Source: Protopterus annectens
Lineage: Eukaryota > Chordata > Ceratodontiformes > Protopteridae
Length of the DNA stretch: 64,000 bases
Assembly (NCBI RefSeq): GCF_019279795.1
Contig: NC_056729.1
Coordinates: forward strand, 1,861,276,555-1,861,340,554
Direction: 5' to 3'
Below the pieces are notes generated by a model. It saw nothing but the letters and a program-made list of their open reading frames with translations, was not told the DNA's origin and ran no database searches. Positions 1-9,359 of the stretch are shown piece by piece. Every line of letters begins with the position of its first letter. Position 1 is the stretch's first letter. The position numbers and the translations under genes are program-made.

Positions 1-330
1 TGACACCTCAACAATGCCCAATGCTCCACACAACAGGGAAAAAGGCACATTAAGTGACCCCCCCAAAAAATGTCCAATGCTCCGGACAAAACTGAAAAGG
101 CATATTAAGTGACACCCCAAAAATGTCCAATGCTCCACACAACAGTGAAAAGGCATATTAAGTGGCACCCCAAAAATGTTCAATGCTCCGCACAATACTG
201 AAAAGGCATATTAAGTGACACCCCAAAAATGTCCAATGCTCCGCACAATACTGAAAAGGCATATTAAGCCTGGCACCTCAAGAATGCCCAAAGCACCACA
301 CAGTGCCCAGTGCCTTCAGCATTTCCAAAT
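1..330. repeat. 53-bp minisatellite, about 5 copies plus a decayed unit
   Basis: Units start at about 1, 55, 110, 163 and 216. Each runs from a tgacaccccaaaaatg-like start to ggcatattaag; the last unit decays after 269. Copies differ by substitutions and one- or two-base indels, so this is an older array. No reading frame of note. It abuts the 105-bp array that follows. Confidence 0.85.
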
Positions 331-354
331 GGATCTCATCTACTCTTGCAGCTC

Positions 355-1405
355 TCCCACAGTGGAAATGATTACCAATCATAACAGATCCAAGTTCATC
401 TGGGGTTTTGGCACTGCCTCCTCACCACATTCAGGGGGTATTAACAGTGTTCCATCCACTCCCACAGTGGAAATGATTACCAATCATAACGGATCCAAGT
501 CCATCTGGTGTTTTGGCACTGCCTCCTCACCACATTCAGGGGATATTAACAGTGTTCCATCCACTCCCACAGTGGAAATGATTACCAATCATAACAGATC
601 CAAGTCCATCTGGTGTTTTGGCACTGCCTCCTCACCACATTCAGGGGATATCAACAGTGTTCCATCCATTCCCACAGTGGAAATGTTTATCAATCATACC
701 AGATCAAAGTCCATTTGGTGTTTTGGCACTGCCTCCTCACCACATTCAGGGGATATTAACAGTGTTTCATCCACTCCCACAGTGGAAATGTTTACCAATC
801 ATAACAGATCCAAGTCCATCTGGTGTTTTGGCACTGCCTCCACAACACATTCAGGGGATATTAACAGTGTTCCATCCACTCCCACAGTGGAAATGATTAT
901 TAATCACAACAGATCCAGGTCCATCTGGTGTTTTGGCACTGCCTCCACAACACATTCAAGGGGTATTAACAGTGTACTGTCCACTCCCACGGTGGAAATT
1001 ATTACCAATCATAACAGATCCAAGTCTATCTGGTGTTTTGGCACTGCCTCCTCACCACACTCAGGGGATATTAACAGTGTTCCATCCACTCCCACAGTGG
1101 AAATGACTACCAATCATAACAGATCCAAGTCGATCTGGTGTTTTGGCACTGCCTCCTCACCACATTCAGGGGATATTAACAGTGTTCCATCCACTCCCAC
1201 AGTGGAAATGATTACCAATCATAACAGATCCAAGTCCATCTGGTGTTTTGGCACTGCCTCCTCACCACATTCAGGGGATATTAACAGTGTTCCATCCACT
1301 CCCACAGTGGAAATGATTATCAATCATAACAGATCCAAGTCCATCTGGTGTTTTGGCACTGCCTCCTCACCACATTCAGGGGGTATTAACAGTGTTCCAT
1401 CCACC
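355..1405. repeat. 105-bp minisatellite, about 10 units, open in one frame
   Basis: Ten head-to-tail 105-bp units carry the block cccacagtggaaatgatt and then ggcactgcctcctcacc. Because 105 is divisible by 3, one plus frame stays open across the array (215-1411, 398 codons) and would read as a 35-residue repeat with the core PTVEMITNHNRSKSIW. No start context, splice sites, signal peptide or known domain supports a real protein. Differences between units are mostly single substitutions and lengths are constant. The simplest reading is a minisatellite that happens to be open; selection on the frame cannot be excluded by eye. Confidence 0.85.
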
Positions 1406-1411
1406 TACTAA

Positions 1412-2045
1412 CAATGTTCCCAGCATACCGTTCAACCACATAGCAGAACCACCAGGGACAATGCCAAAAATAACAGGGGGCAGGGTGATAAAGGCATAAA
1501 AATACAGACAGTTGTCCTTATAAACATAAAAAGTTGCTGGAATAACAGATTTTGCATCACCATGAATTTTCTGAAGGATACAAAGTCTGAAACTCAACTA
1601 TCTGCCATTATGTAGCTGAATGCAATGATTTGCCTGAAAACGAAAAACTGTATGAAGAACTGACCAAAAGTAAGAAGTAAAATCTGGACATTCTGCACAA
1701 GTCTGGACAGTTGAGAGGTGTGGTTCCCTATCAAGGTCAGTGTTCCTCCACCCTTGTTAAAAACAGTCTAGGCAATACCCCACCTCCCCATCCAAGCCCA
1801 AGCCTAGTGAGAGAGGGTTATTCACCATAAACTTGGAAAAGTCCTCTTACACCCAGGCATTTGCTTTGGTGACTGCTGCAGCTGCTGCTTTCCTGGCTTT
1901 ACAGTACTTCACTAGTAGAGAGACGCCCCCCACCACCACCATTACTACCGCAAGGATGGAAGGATTCTTTAACCAGAGAACCCCACCACTAGTACTGCAA
2001 GGAAGGATTCTTTAACCAGTGACTCCAACTACTAGTACTGCAAGG
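1412..2045. other. No gene seen; small 2-copy duplication at the right end
   Basis: No recognisable coding or transposon sequence in 1412-1950. At about 1955-2045 a segment containing aggattctttaaccag and ctagtactgcaagga occurs twice in tandem (unit about 46 bp). The right edge is where homology to the D0 DIRS gag region begins on the minus strand. Confidence 0.5.
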
Positions 2046-2298
2046 AAGGAGGTAGTGTGTCAGCAGCTAAACTAGACTCATGAAAGACATCATCCACCAC
2101 CTTTAGAACTAGGGGGATGGCCAAGGGTCTATATTGAGGTAGGTCTAGAAACTCTGAGTCTTTTCTTAGACTGAGGAAAATCCCGGGACTCCCAGTGGAA
2201 ATGCTCTTGGAGGGTATGAAGGGTTTCCCAAAAAGAAAAGTCTTCTGGAGGGAAGGCAGAAGGAATGGATTCCTCTGCATCTGAGTCCTCATACACAG

Positions 2299-4015
2299 TG
2301 AAGAGTTGTATAAAAGGTTGGACACTAAGGAGGGAGAAAAGGACCTGTACCGATTGGCTAGACAGAGGGACCGAGCTAGTAAAGATGTGCAGCAGGTAAG
2401 GGTGATAAAGGATAATGAGGGAAACATACTCACAAGCGAGGAGAATGTTGAGCAGATGGAAAGAGTACTTTGAGGGGTTGATGAATGAATGAGAGGGAGA
2501 GAAGGTTGGATGATGTGCGGATAGTGAATCATGAAGTGCAGTGGATTAGCAAGGAGGAAGTAAGGATAGCTATGAAGAGGATGAAGAACGGAAAGGCTGT
2601 TGGTCCTGAAGACATACCTGTGGAAGCATGGAGGTGTTTAGGTGAAATGGCAGTGGAGTTTTTAACTAGATTGTTTAATGAAATCTTGGAAAGTGAGAGG
2701 ATGCCTGAGGAATGGAGAAAAAGTGTTTTGGTACCGATTTTTAAGAATAAGGGTGATGTGCAGAGCTGTAGTAACTACAAAGGGGTTAAACTGATCAGTC
2801 AATGCATGAAGTTATGGGAAAGAGTAGTGGAAGCTAGGTTAAGAAGGGAGGTGATGATTAGTGATCAGCAGTATGGTTTCATGCCAGGAAAGAGCACTAC
2901 AGATGCGATGTTTGCTCAGAGTGTTGATGGAGAAGTACAGATGAGGTCAGAAGGAGTTGCATTGTGTCTTTGTGGATTTAGAGAAAGCATATGACAGGGT
3001 GCCTAGAGAGGAGTTGTGGTATTGTATGAGGAAGTCGGGAGTGTCAGAGAAGTATGTAAGAGTGGTACAGGATATGTACGAGGGTAGTGTGACAGCAGTG
3101 AGATCTGCAGTGGGAGTGACGGATGCATTTAAGGTGGAGTGGGATTACATCAAGGATCAGCTCTGAGCCCTTTCTTATTTGCAATGGTGATGGACAGGTT
3201 GACAGACGAGATCAGACAGGAGTCCCCGTGGACTATGATTGCAGATGACATTGCGATCTGTAGTGAGAGTAGGGAACAGGTGGAGACGACCCTGGAGAGG
3301 TGGAGATATGCTCTAGAGAGAAGAGGAATGAAGGTCAGCAGGACTAAGTATATATGTATGTGAAAGAGGGAGGATAGAGGAATGGTGAGGATGCAGGGAG
3401 TAGAGGTGGCAAAGGTGAATGAGTTTAAGTACTTGGGATCAACAGTTCAGAGTAATGGTGAGTGTGGAAGAGAGGTGAAGAAGAGAGTACAGGCAGGATG
3501 GAGTGGGTGGAGAAGAGTATCAGGAGTGATTTGTGACAGACGAGTACCAGTAAGAGTGAAAGGGAAGGTCTACAAGAGGGTAGTAAGACCAGCTATGTTA
3601 TACGGGTTGGAGACAGTGGCATTGACAAAAATGCAGGAGTCAGAGCTTCACATGGCAGAGTTGAAGATGTTAAGATTTGCACTGGGTGTGATGAGGATGG
3701 ACAGGATTAGGAATAAGTATATTAGAGGGTCAGCCCAGGTTGGAAGGTTTGGAGACAAGGCCAGAGAGGCAAGATTACACTGGTTTGGACATGTGCTGAG
3801 GAGTGATGCAGAGTATATTGGGAAAAAGATGCCAAGGATGAAGCTGCCAGGTAACAGGAAAAGAGGAAGGCCTAAGATAAAGTTTATTGATGTGGTGAAA
3901 GAGGACATGCAGGTGGTTGGTGTGACAGAGCAAGATGCAGAGGACAGGAAGAAATGGAAACAGCTGATCTGCTGTGGTGACCCCTAACGGGAGCAGCCGA
4001 AAGAAGAAGAGGAGG
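2299..4015 (+). mobile_element. RTE-type LINE copy R1, 5'-truncated, inside D0
   Basis: It begins inside the region before the RT (tgaagagttgtataaaagg, shared with R3 at about 33680) and ends in the tail ctgtggtgacccctaacggg, then agcagccgaaagaagaagagg. The endonuclease domain is absent, as expected for 5' truncation during target-primed reverse transcription. It interrupts D0 gag, so it is younger than D0. It also gives an uninterrupted version of the site where the LTR element entered the R3/R4 copy (gatgattagtgatcagcag at about 2853). Confidence 0.85.
2485..3987 (+). pseudogene. RTE reverse transcriptase and C-terminal domain, frameshifted
   Basis: RT motifs appear in order across four frames: KMRMKNGKAVGPEDIP-like finger region (2575-2620), SNYKGVKLISQ (about 2770), [16 protein letters not shown] (2866-2915), [11 protein letters not shown] (2970-3003, motif A), [13 protein letters not shown] (3142-3183, motif B), IADDIAICSE (3240-3270, motif C) and the RTE C-terminal GSAQVGRFGDKARE and WFGHVLR block (3727-3801). 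Frame changes near 2960, 3150 and 3360, plus the stop at 3361, show it is dead. Motif C reads IADD where the sister copy R4 has FADD. Confidence 0.85.
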
Positions 4016-4065
4016 TTGTTGTTCCTCTTCAGATTCAGAGTAATCAGACTCAGTGTCTTGTTCAG

Positions 4066-4812
4066 TCAGTATTTCAGATGAAGGGTCTCCTCCTTTTTGC
4101 AGAAGGAGTCTTGCTGCCCCTGATAAGGGAAATAAGGTATTCCAGCCATTTTGAGTATCTGAGCTTGGGGAGGTGGGCCAGGGGTAAAATGGTGGCTAGA
4201 GGTTGTTTTCTTAGGTGTGTCTTTGCCTCTGGACCTAAGAGACTCCATGGGTCTGTGAACAACGGTAGTCGGAGAAGATGTTGTTTTTTGTCTGGAATCG
4301 GTAGAAAGAAAGACCTCCTCATAAGCCGGTGCCTGCAAAGTGGCTCCGGACCCAACTGAGGCTGAAATGACCACACGCTCAGAAGAAGGAAGAGATTTCT
4401 GCTGCATTCTGGACTCTGAAAGTGTCTCTGTAGAGGCCTGCAATGCTACTGAATCAGGCATCAGAAGCTGCAAAGGCACCTCACTGAATTCCAGGGTACC
4501 GATGACCTGCTTAGTGGAGGAGTTGTGGGAAGGCTTAGCCCTATGTGGTCTGTCTCTATCCTTATCCTTACACTTTTTCGGAATGTCTGCGATTTGCTGG
4601 CTGATGGAAGACATCTCGGACTGCAAAGATGGAAGACAAAAATACCTGGCTACAATAAGAGCTCTACGGCAAATGGTTCTGGCATTAAAGAGGGCGCAAA
4701 ACTGACGAGGGACATCGTGGTCTGGGCCTAAACAAGTGACACAGTAAGAATGGAAGTCTTGGAGTGGCATCTGCTTTCCACAAGCGAAACAATTATTAAC
4801 TTTTTCTGACAT
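4066..4812 (-). pseudogene. DIRS D0 gag-like ORF1, 5' part
   Basis: A 248-codon minus-strand frame starts MSEKVNNC and carries a zinc-binding-like pattern, CFACGK then HSYCVTCLGPDH, matching the gag starts of D1 (about 16685) and D3 (58409). Downstream residues are Ser/Thr/Pro-rich and basic, as in those copies. The frame ends where the RTE insertion begins. A further gag piece (PQYRPLAIPLVLKVVDDVF) lies at 2046-2298 beyond the insertion. Role by family: nucleic-acid-binding structural protein of the element; here non-functional because it is split and the rest of the element is missing. Confidence 0.8.
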
Positions 4813-4971
4813 TGGTTAGTGCAAGAAAAAAGGATCCCCAACAGGGTACTTAGCTTTAGATGTTTTCAGCTGTAGTTTGAAATCTGGTAATGACCGACTG
4901 GCACCTTTGTGAACTGCTTCTGCTACAGGCTTCACGACAAGAAAGACTGATGTAATGGCGTTGGCTGCCTG

Positions 4972-4999
4972 CTTTTATAGCACTGACGACCTGACGTCA
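4972..4999 (-). promoter_or_regulatory. DIRS D0 internal 5' promoter: TATA plus CRE-like site
   Basis: Read on the minus strand, a perfect TGACGTCA palindrome (4992-4999) lies just upstream of TATAAAAG (4972-4979), about 170 bases before the gag start. The same order of sites recurs in the other DIRS 5' ends at 6586-6613 and 16860-16887. Function is inferred from motif and position. Confidence 0.6.
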
Positions 5000-5114
5000 G
5001 TCTGCAGGCGCCGGCAGCCAACGCACAAATACTTAGTCTCTGGTATTCGGGCTGACCGAGGGCTACCACAGCAGGTATAACCCATATGTGATGACTGCAA
5101 CAGTGAAACAAGAA

Positions 5115-6465
5115 CATATATAGTTTTTGCTCCCAGTTATATCACCAAAGGTATTTCTTTGGTAGTCGGCTACATGTTAAATCCCTTAGTTAAGAAAATT
5201 AATTCTTATTTAAAAGATTCGTGGGATTTGCTGGATAATATCAGAGTTTTTACTAATGGGTCTGTTTTTGATTTTCAGAGTTGTATTATGTTTACTATCG
5301 ATTTTACATCTCTATTTACATGTATTCCTCACAAAGCTGGGATTGAATATGTACTGGAATTGTTGAACAAATTTTCTGACTTTACGAATTCCTAATGCAA
5401 TTTTTGCTGTGATTTAATTAATGTATTGTTGAAATATATTTTTTATGTTTAACAAAAAAAATATACAGACAAGTCATGGTTGCTATGGGGTCACGAGCAG
5501 CCCCTTCTTTTGCAAATATTATGATGGGTTGGTGGGAGTTTTTTGTGTTAGAACCTGCAATAAAGCAATACAACGTTTTGTATTTTAAGAGATTCGTGGA
5601 TGATTTGTTTTTATAATGTTAGGAGATTTAAGAAAGGTGAATGAATTTATAAGCAGTCTAAACTTAAAGTCTGACTTTTTAAAGTTCACTTGGGTGATGC
5701 TGGCTTCAAAGTGAACTTTCTTGACGTTGCCTTGGAATGGGATTTTGGTATAAACAAATTTACAAATAGAATACATCGTAAAAAAAAACTTTCACGAATA
5801 GTTATTTACATTATAGTAGTGAGACCAGCTATGTTATATGGGTTGGAGACAGTGGCACTGACAAAACGGCAGGAGTCGGAGCTTGACGTGGCAGAGTTGA
5901 AGATGTTAAGATTTGCACTGGGTGTGATGAGGATGGACAGGATTAGGAATAAGTATATTAGAGGGTCAGCTCAGGTTGGAAGGTTTGGAGACAGAGCCAG
6001 AGGGGCAATATTACGTTGGTTTGGACATGTGCTGAGGAGGGATGCAGAGTATATTGGGAAAAAGATGCTAAGGATGAAGCTGCCAGGTAACAGGAAAGGA
6101 GGAAGGCCTAAGATAAGGTTTATGGATGTGGTGAGAGAGGACATGCAGGTGGTTGGTGTGACAGAGCAAGATGCAGAGGACAGGAAGAAATGGAAACAGT
6201 TGATCTGCTGTGGCGACCCATAACGGGAGCAGCCGAAAGAAGAAGAAGAGTTTAAACCCATGTTTTATAAGGGAAAACATACCAAAAGGACAGCTTATCA
6301 GATCAAGTCACATGAATAGTGAACAAAGGCATGTGGTCGAGGAATTTACATTTATCATATCCATGTTCATTGACCGGGGTTATGATGAAAATTCTTTAAG
6401 GGAATTAACTAGGACTGTGTTAGAAAAAAGAGAAAAGTACAGTTGTGTACCTACCATAAATGTAG
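5115..6465 (+). mobile_element. Penelope-like element fragment P2, interrupted by an RTE tail
   Basis: Pieces of a Penelope-type RT run left to right: LVKKINSYLKDSWDLLDN (about 5185), FTIDFTSLFTCIPHKAGIEY (5290-5350, motif A region), VAMGSRAAPSFANIM (about 5478-5523, motif B) and KRFVDDLF (about 5588-5612, motif C). After the RTE insertion come IPKGQLIRSSHMNSEQ (about 6275-6325) and IDRGYDENSLRE, matching the region after the RT in P1. The GIY-YIG end is missing and frames are broken. It is clearly diverged from P1, so it is a different lineage or much older. Confidence 0.75.
5812..6253 (+). mobile_element. RTE LINE copy R2, short 3' fragment
   Basis: Only the last 440 bases of the RTE remain. 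They start at tagtgagaccagctatg and code for the C-terminal block AELKMLRFALGVMRMDRIRN, then GSAQVGRFGD, WFGHVLRRDAEY and the stop at 6221. The tail is ctgtggcgacccataacggg followed by agcagccgaaagaagaagaag. It lies inside P2, splitting the region after its RT. Heavy 5' truncation is typical of LINEs. Confidence 0.85.
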
Positions 6466-6884
6466 ATGTTAGAGTGTATTCACTTGTTGCAGTCATTACA
6501 CTTGGGTTATCCTGCTGGCAGGCTACCCGCAGTCGGCCTGAATTCCAAAGTCTTGGTCCGGCATCAGTTGCTGTCACCTCTTCCCTGACGTCAGTGCGCT
6601 AGGGGTATAAAAGATGCAGCCAATGCCATTTTCTTCAGTTTTTCTTGCCCCAGATGTCAGGCGCCCCCAAAAGGGCAGGCTAAAATTATGCCAATAAGCA
6701 TGCATGCACTAGAGTAGAGTAAACATTTCCTTCATCTACAAGCAAATACACCACATAGGCTGTATAGAATAGAGAAGTACAGATAAGTCCCAGCAAAGGA
6801 AAGGGGGGTGGTGGGTGGGTAACCTGGACTGCAACAGTGAATACACTCGAACATCTACATTTATGGTAGGTACACAACTGTACT
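6436..6884 (+). mobile_element. Short DIRS derivative with inverted ends and an intact promoter
   Basis: Arms of about 59 bp at 6436-6494 and 6826-6884 are inverted repeats with about two differences, and both include the DIRS terminal block cactgttgcagtc. The left interior (6495-6680) matches the DIRS 5' region of D1 and D3, including the CRE and TATA sites. The right interior resembles a DIRS 3' end. All genes are missing. It therefore looks like an internally deleted, possibly non-autonomous DIRS. Part of the arms may be target or flanking sequence rather than element. Confidence 0.6.
6586..6613 (+). promoter_or_regulatory. Best-preserved DIRS promoter: perfect CRE then TATA
   Basis: TGACGTCA at 6586-6593 is followed 12 bases later by TATAAAAG at 6606-6613, then a pyrimidine-rich ttttcttcagtttttcttgc stretch that could be the initiation region. 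The arrangement is shared with D0, and in weakened form with D1. Confidence 0.6.
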
Positions 6885-6957
6885 ATGTTCATCATGTTTC
6901 ACTGTTGCAGTCATTACACTTGGGTTGAATCCCAAAGCTGAGGATGGGTGGCTGGGA

Positions 6958-7348
6958 CTAAATAGGATTAGGAGAGGCTATGAGGCCCTGCAGAACTGCA
7001 GTGGCAAAGCCTGCTCTGGATTTAGAGTAGAGAGGTAAGTGGTAGTGCTTTGTAAAAGTGTGCACTGAACTCCAAGTTACAGCCTCTAAAATGTCTTTGG
7101 TTGGTACTCCTCTGAGGAAGGCTGCTGAAGTGACTGCTGCTCTGGTTGAATGTGGCCTAATGCCCATAGGCACTGATTTGCCATGTTGTGAATAGCAGAA
7201 ACGAATGCAGTGGCCTATCCATTTAGAAATAGTCTGCTTTGAGATGGCCTTTCCTTGTGATCCTGCAGCATATGCCACTAAAAGTTGCTCAGTCTTTCTG
7301 AAAGCTTTAGTTCTGTCCAAGTAGAAGCGTAGCTGTCTGTGTATGTCA
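6958..7348 (-). pseudogene. Tyrosine recombinase, C-terminal half (D1)
   Basis: The minus-strand frame reads DIHRQLRFYLDRTKAFRK, then ISKWIGHCIRF, then the catalytic HxxR box in RPHSTRAAVTSAAF, and ends with HTFTKHYHLPLYS, which carries the likely nucleophile tyrosine, before the stop at 6958. These are the second catalytic half of a DIRS recombinase, which would join circular element DNA to the genome. This half is intact, but it is cut from the first half (12250-13000) by CR1-A. Confidence 0.85.
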
Positions 7349-8363
7349 GCAGCCTTTTTGTCCGATTTGGTGAAGTTTCAGCCAGAAACTAGTAGTCCAT
7401 TGAATGTTTTGGGCCAATTCCTAGCTCCTTTCAGCCCCCTGCTATAAAACACGATAAACGCGCGTTTTCCAACTTGTACCAACTCAGCACAGATCCTCAT
7501 GGTGGCCTGCAGAGTGATCCAAGCAGCAGAGAGCTAAAAGAGTGACTTTCTACCAGATATAAGTATTTTATGTGGCTTTCCCACTGTTATTAAGCTAACG
7601 ACTGCATTTCGCCTGTTTTACTGCTACTTTAAGTGATTTCTGCATTTTACACTGTTTATTGCACTTTAAGTTACTAATTGTTGCAAATTGTTACTGTAGG
7701 CTACACACTAAAGTGCACTAGCCGATTTACAGCATTTATAGCATTTACTGTCTGTTTTTTTCCTTGTCTCTGTAAAAAAACAAAAAAACCTCTTGTTTTC
7801 CCGCCTTACTGAACTAGAGTAGTCCAGTTTCAGAGCTGCTGATCCCTGGGCTTTGTTTTTAGTTCCTGTTACTGATCCATTGCCTTATTAGGAAGGAGGG
7901 AAGTTTCTTTGCTTACCAGTGGGAGTGGGAAGCACTGAGCGGCCTTTTTGTCCGATTTGGTGAAGTTTCAGCCAGAAACTAGTAGTCCATTGGTCGTTTT
8001 GGGCCAATTCTTAGCTCCCTTCAGCCCCCTGCTATAAAACACGCTTAAACGCGATTAGCTGAGTTGCCACTGTTGCACACAAGAGCAGCGGTTAAACTAT
8101 TCGCCATCTAAATTCCACTCTTCAAATTTTCCCTTAGAACTACCTTCCTCGAGCTGTACTGCTGATCTAACCAGCATATCCTATAACTGAAAGTTCATCT
8201 CTACTTGATTCCCAAGTAGACTATTCTCTATCTGTAAAGCCTAGCACTTACTCCTACAGTACTTGCACCTTGATAAAGCACTCTTATTATAGATAGTACC
8301 CCACCAGCCTAAAACCCACTTCCCCAGAGTCCTTTGAAAGTCTCTTTATCTACTACTTCTAGT
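7349..8363 (+). promoter_or_regulatory. CR1-A 5' untranslated region with a duplicated TATA-bearing block
   Basis: About 110 bp beginning gcctttttgtccgatttgg occurs at 7350-7460 and again at 7943-8050, 593 bp apart. Both copies end in the same ccccctgctataaaacacg block, so each holds a TATA-like sequence. Sequence after the blocks differs. This resembles the repeated promoter monomers known in some LINE 5' regions. Alternatively, two CR1 5' ends may have been joined. Confidence 0.5.
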
Positions 8364-9288
8364 ATGTCGAGGTTCAGTTGCTAGTGTCCTCTCCAGCTCA
8401 ACTGGTGAACCTGAGAATATTGAGGCAATGTTACAATTGCCTCATGTACACAGACAATCCTCTCCTTCTCCCACAAAACACAAATACATGCGAGATGCAA
8501 CTATACGGCCAAACTGGAGGCTGAGCTCTCTCAACATAGGACTGGCAAGACCAGACAGGAGGAGAAGGTAACCACACACAATACATACCCAGTCACACAT
8601 GGTACCATCACAACTTCAAATCATACACATACTCACACAAAGACATACTCGGAGGCTCTGATCAAAAATTTACCAAAACAGCAGAGGCCACCAAAGCAGA
8701 CACCCAAACAACTACCACCTCATGACCCAACACATGCAACACATAGACCACACAGTCAGAGTGTCAAACAGTCACAGCCCTTAAGGCCAAACAAAATGCC
8801 AGACACACTTGTCATTGGTGATTCCATAGTCAGACACACTGACGCCCCGCCACCAGACTGAGTAAGGAGAAGGTCACAGTAAGCTGCCTGTCGGGCGCTA
8901 GAATCCGCCACATAACGCAAGCACTCAGGTCTCTCAACAGCAGGTACAAGTACGACTCAGTCATTGTCCACGCTGGTGTCAACGACCTGAGACGTACCTC
9001 CTTGGACTACATGAAAAGGGACATCGACGAGCTCTCTGATTATGTAGCCCAGGCAGGTATGACCCTGACCTTGAGCAGTATCCTACCTTCACCTAGAATG
9101 ATGCCACAATACAGTGATAAGATGATCAGCTTTAATAATTGGCTTAAATTCTGGTGTCATTCAAAGGGGATCCAATGTCTGTCGGAATGGGATGACATGC
9201 TGGACAAGCCACGCTGCTTCAAGAAGGGACGGCTTGCACCTGTCACCCCTGGGCTTCGGATATTGGCAAAGGCTCTTGCCACCCCATA
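8364..9288 (+). pseudogene. CR1-A ORF1 with SGNH/GDSL-type esterase domain, frameshifted
   Basis: After the start (8364) come a short N-terminal region with CYNC and YTDNPLLLP, a small coiled-coil-like stretch, and the esterase. Block I is VIGDSIVRH (8811-8837) with the nucleophile Ser; block III is HAGVNDL (about 8970-8990); the C-terminal block has degenerated near KKGRLAPVTPG (9220-9250), where copy B keeps DGLHLSPW with the Asp and His. Esterase domains in ORF1 are established for CR1-like LINEs; their role is thought to involve lipid or membrane interaction. Frameshifts near 8380 and 8840 inactivate this copy. Confidence 0.75.
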
Positions 9289-9359
9289 GTGCCTTTTTAG
9301 GCAAGGCTCAAATTCTAAACCTACCACCCTAGAACACCAAAAGGAAAAAACTAAGGGTA

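Larger units (their letters stand above)
2046..5110 (-). mobile_element. DIRS-like element D0 (5' part only), interrupted by an RTE LINE
   Basis: On the minus strand the 5' end lies near 5110, where the DIRS terminal block (tgactgcaacagtgaaac at about 5090-5107) is present. The promoter and the gag start follow leftward. Gag homology stops at about 4016, resumes at 2298 and ends near 2046; the gap is filled by a plus-strand RTE LINE (2299-4015). No RT, RNase H or recombinase part remains, so the element is 3'-truncated. Assignment rests on clear similarity of its gag to those of D1 and D3. Confidence 0.8.

Noticed and set aside
618..896. Second repeat protein in another frame of the 105-bp array
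   Set aside because: Shadow of the minisatellite; shorter than and overlapping the open frame.
4078..4731. Plus-strand frames opposite D0 gag
   Set aside because: Antisense shadows of the gag remnant, without motifs. Similar antisense frames over the LINE and DIRS regions were also dropped.
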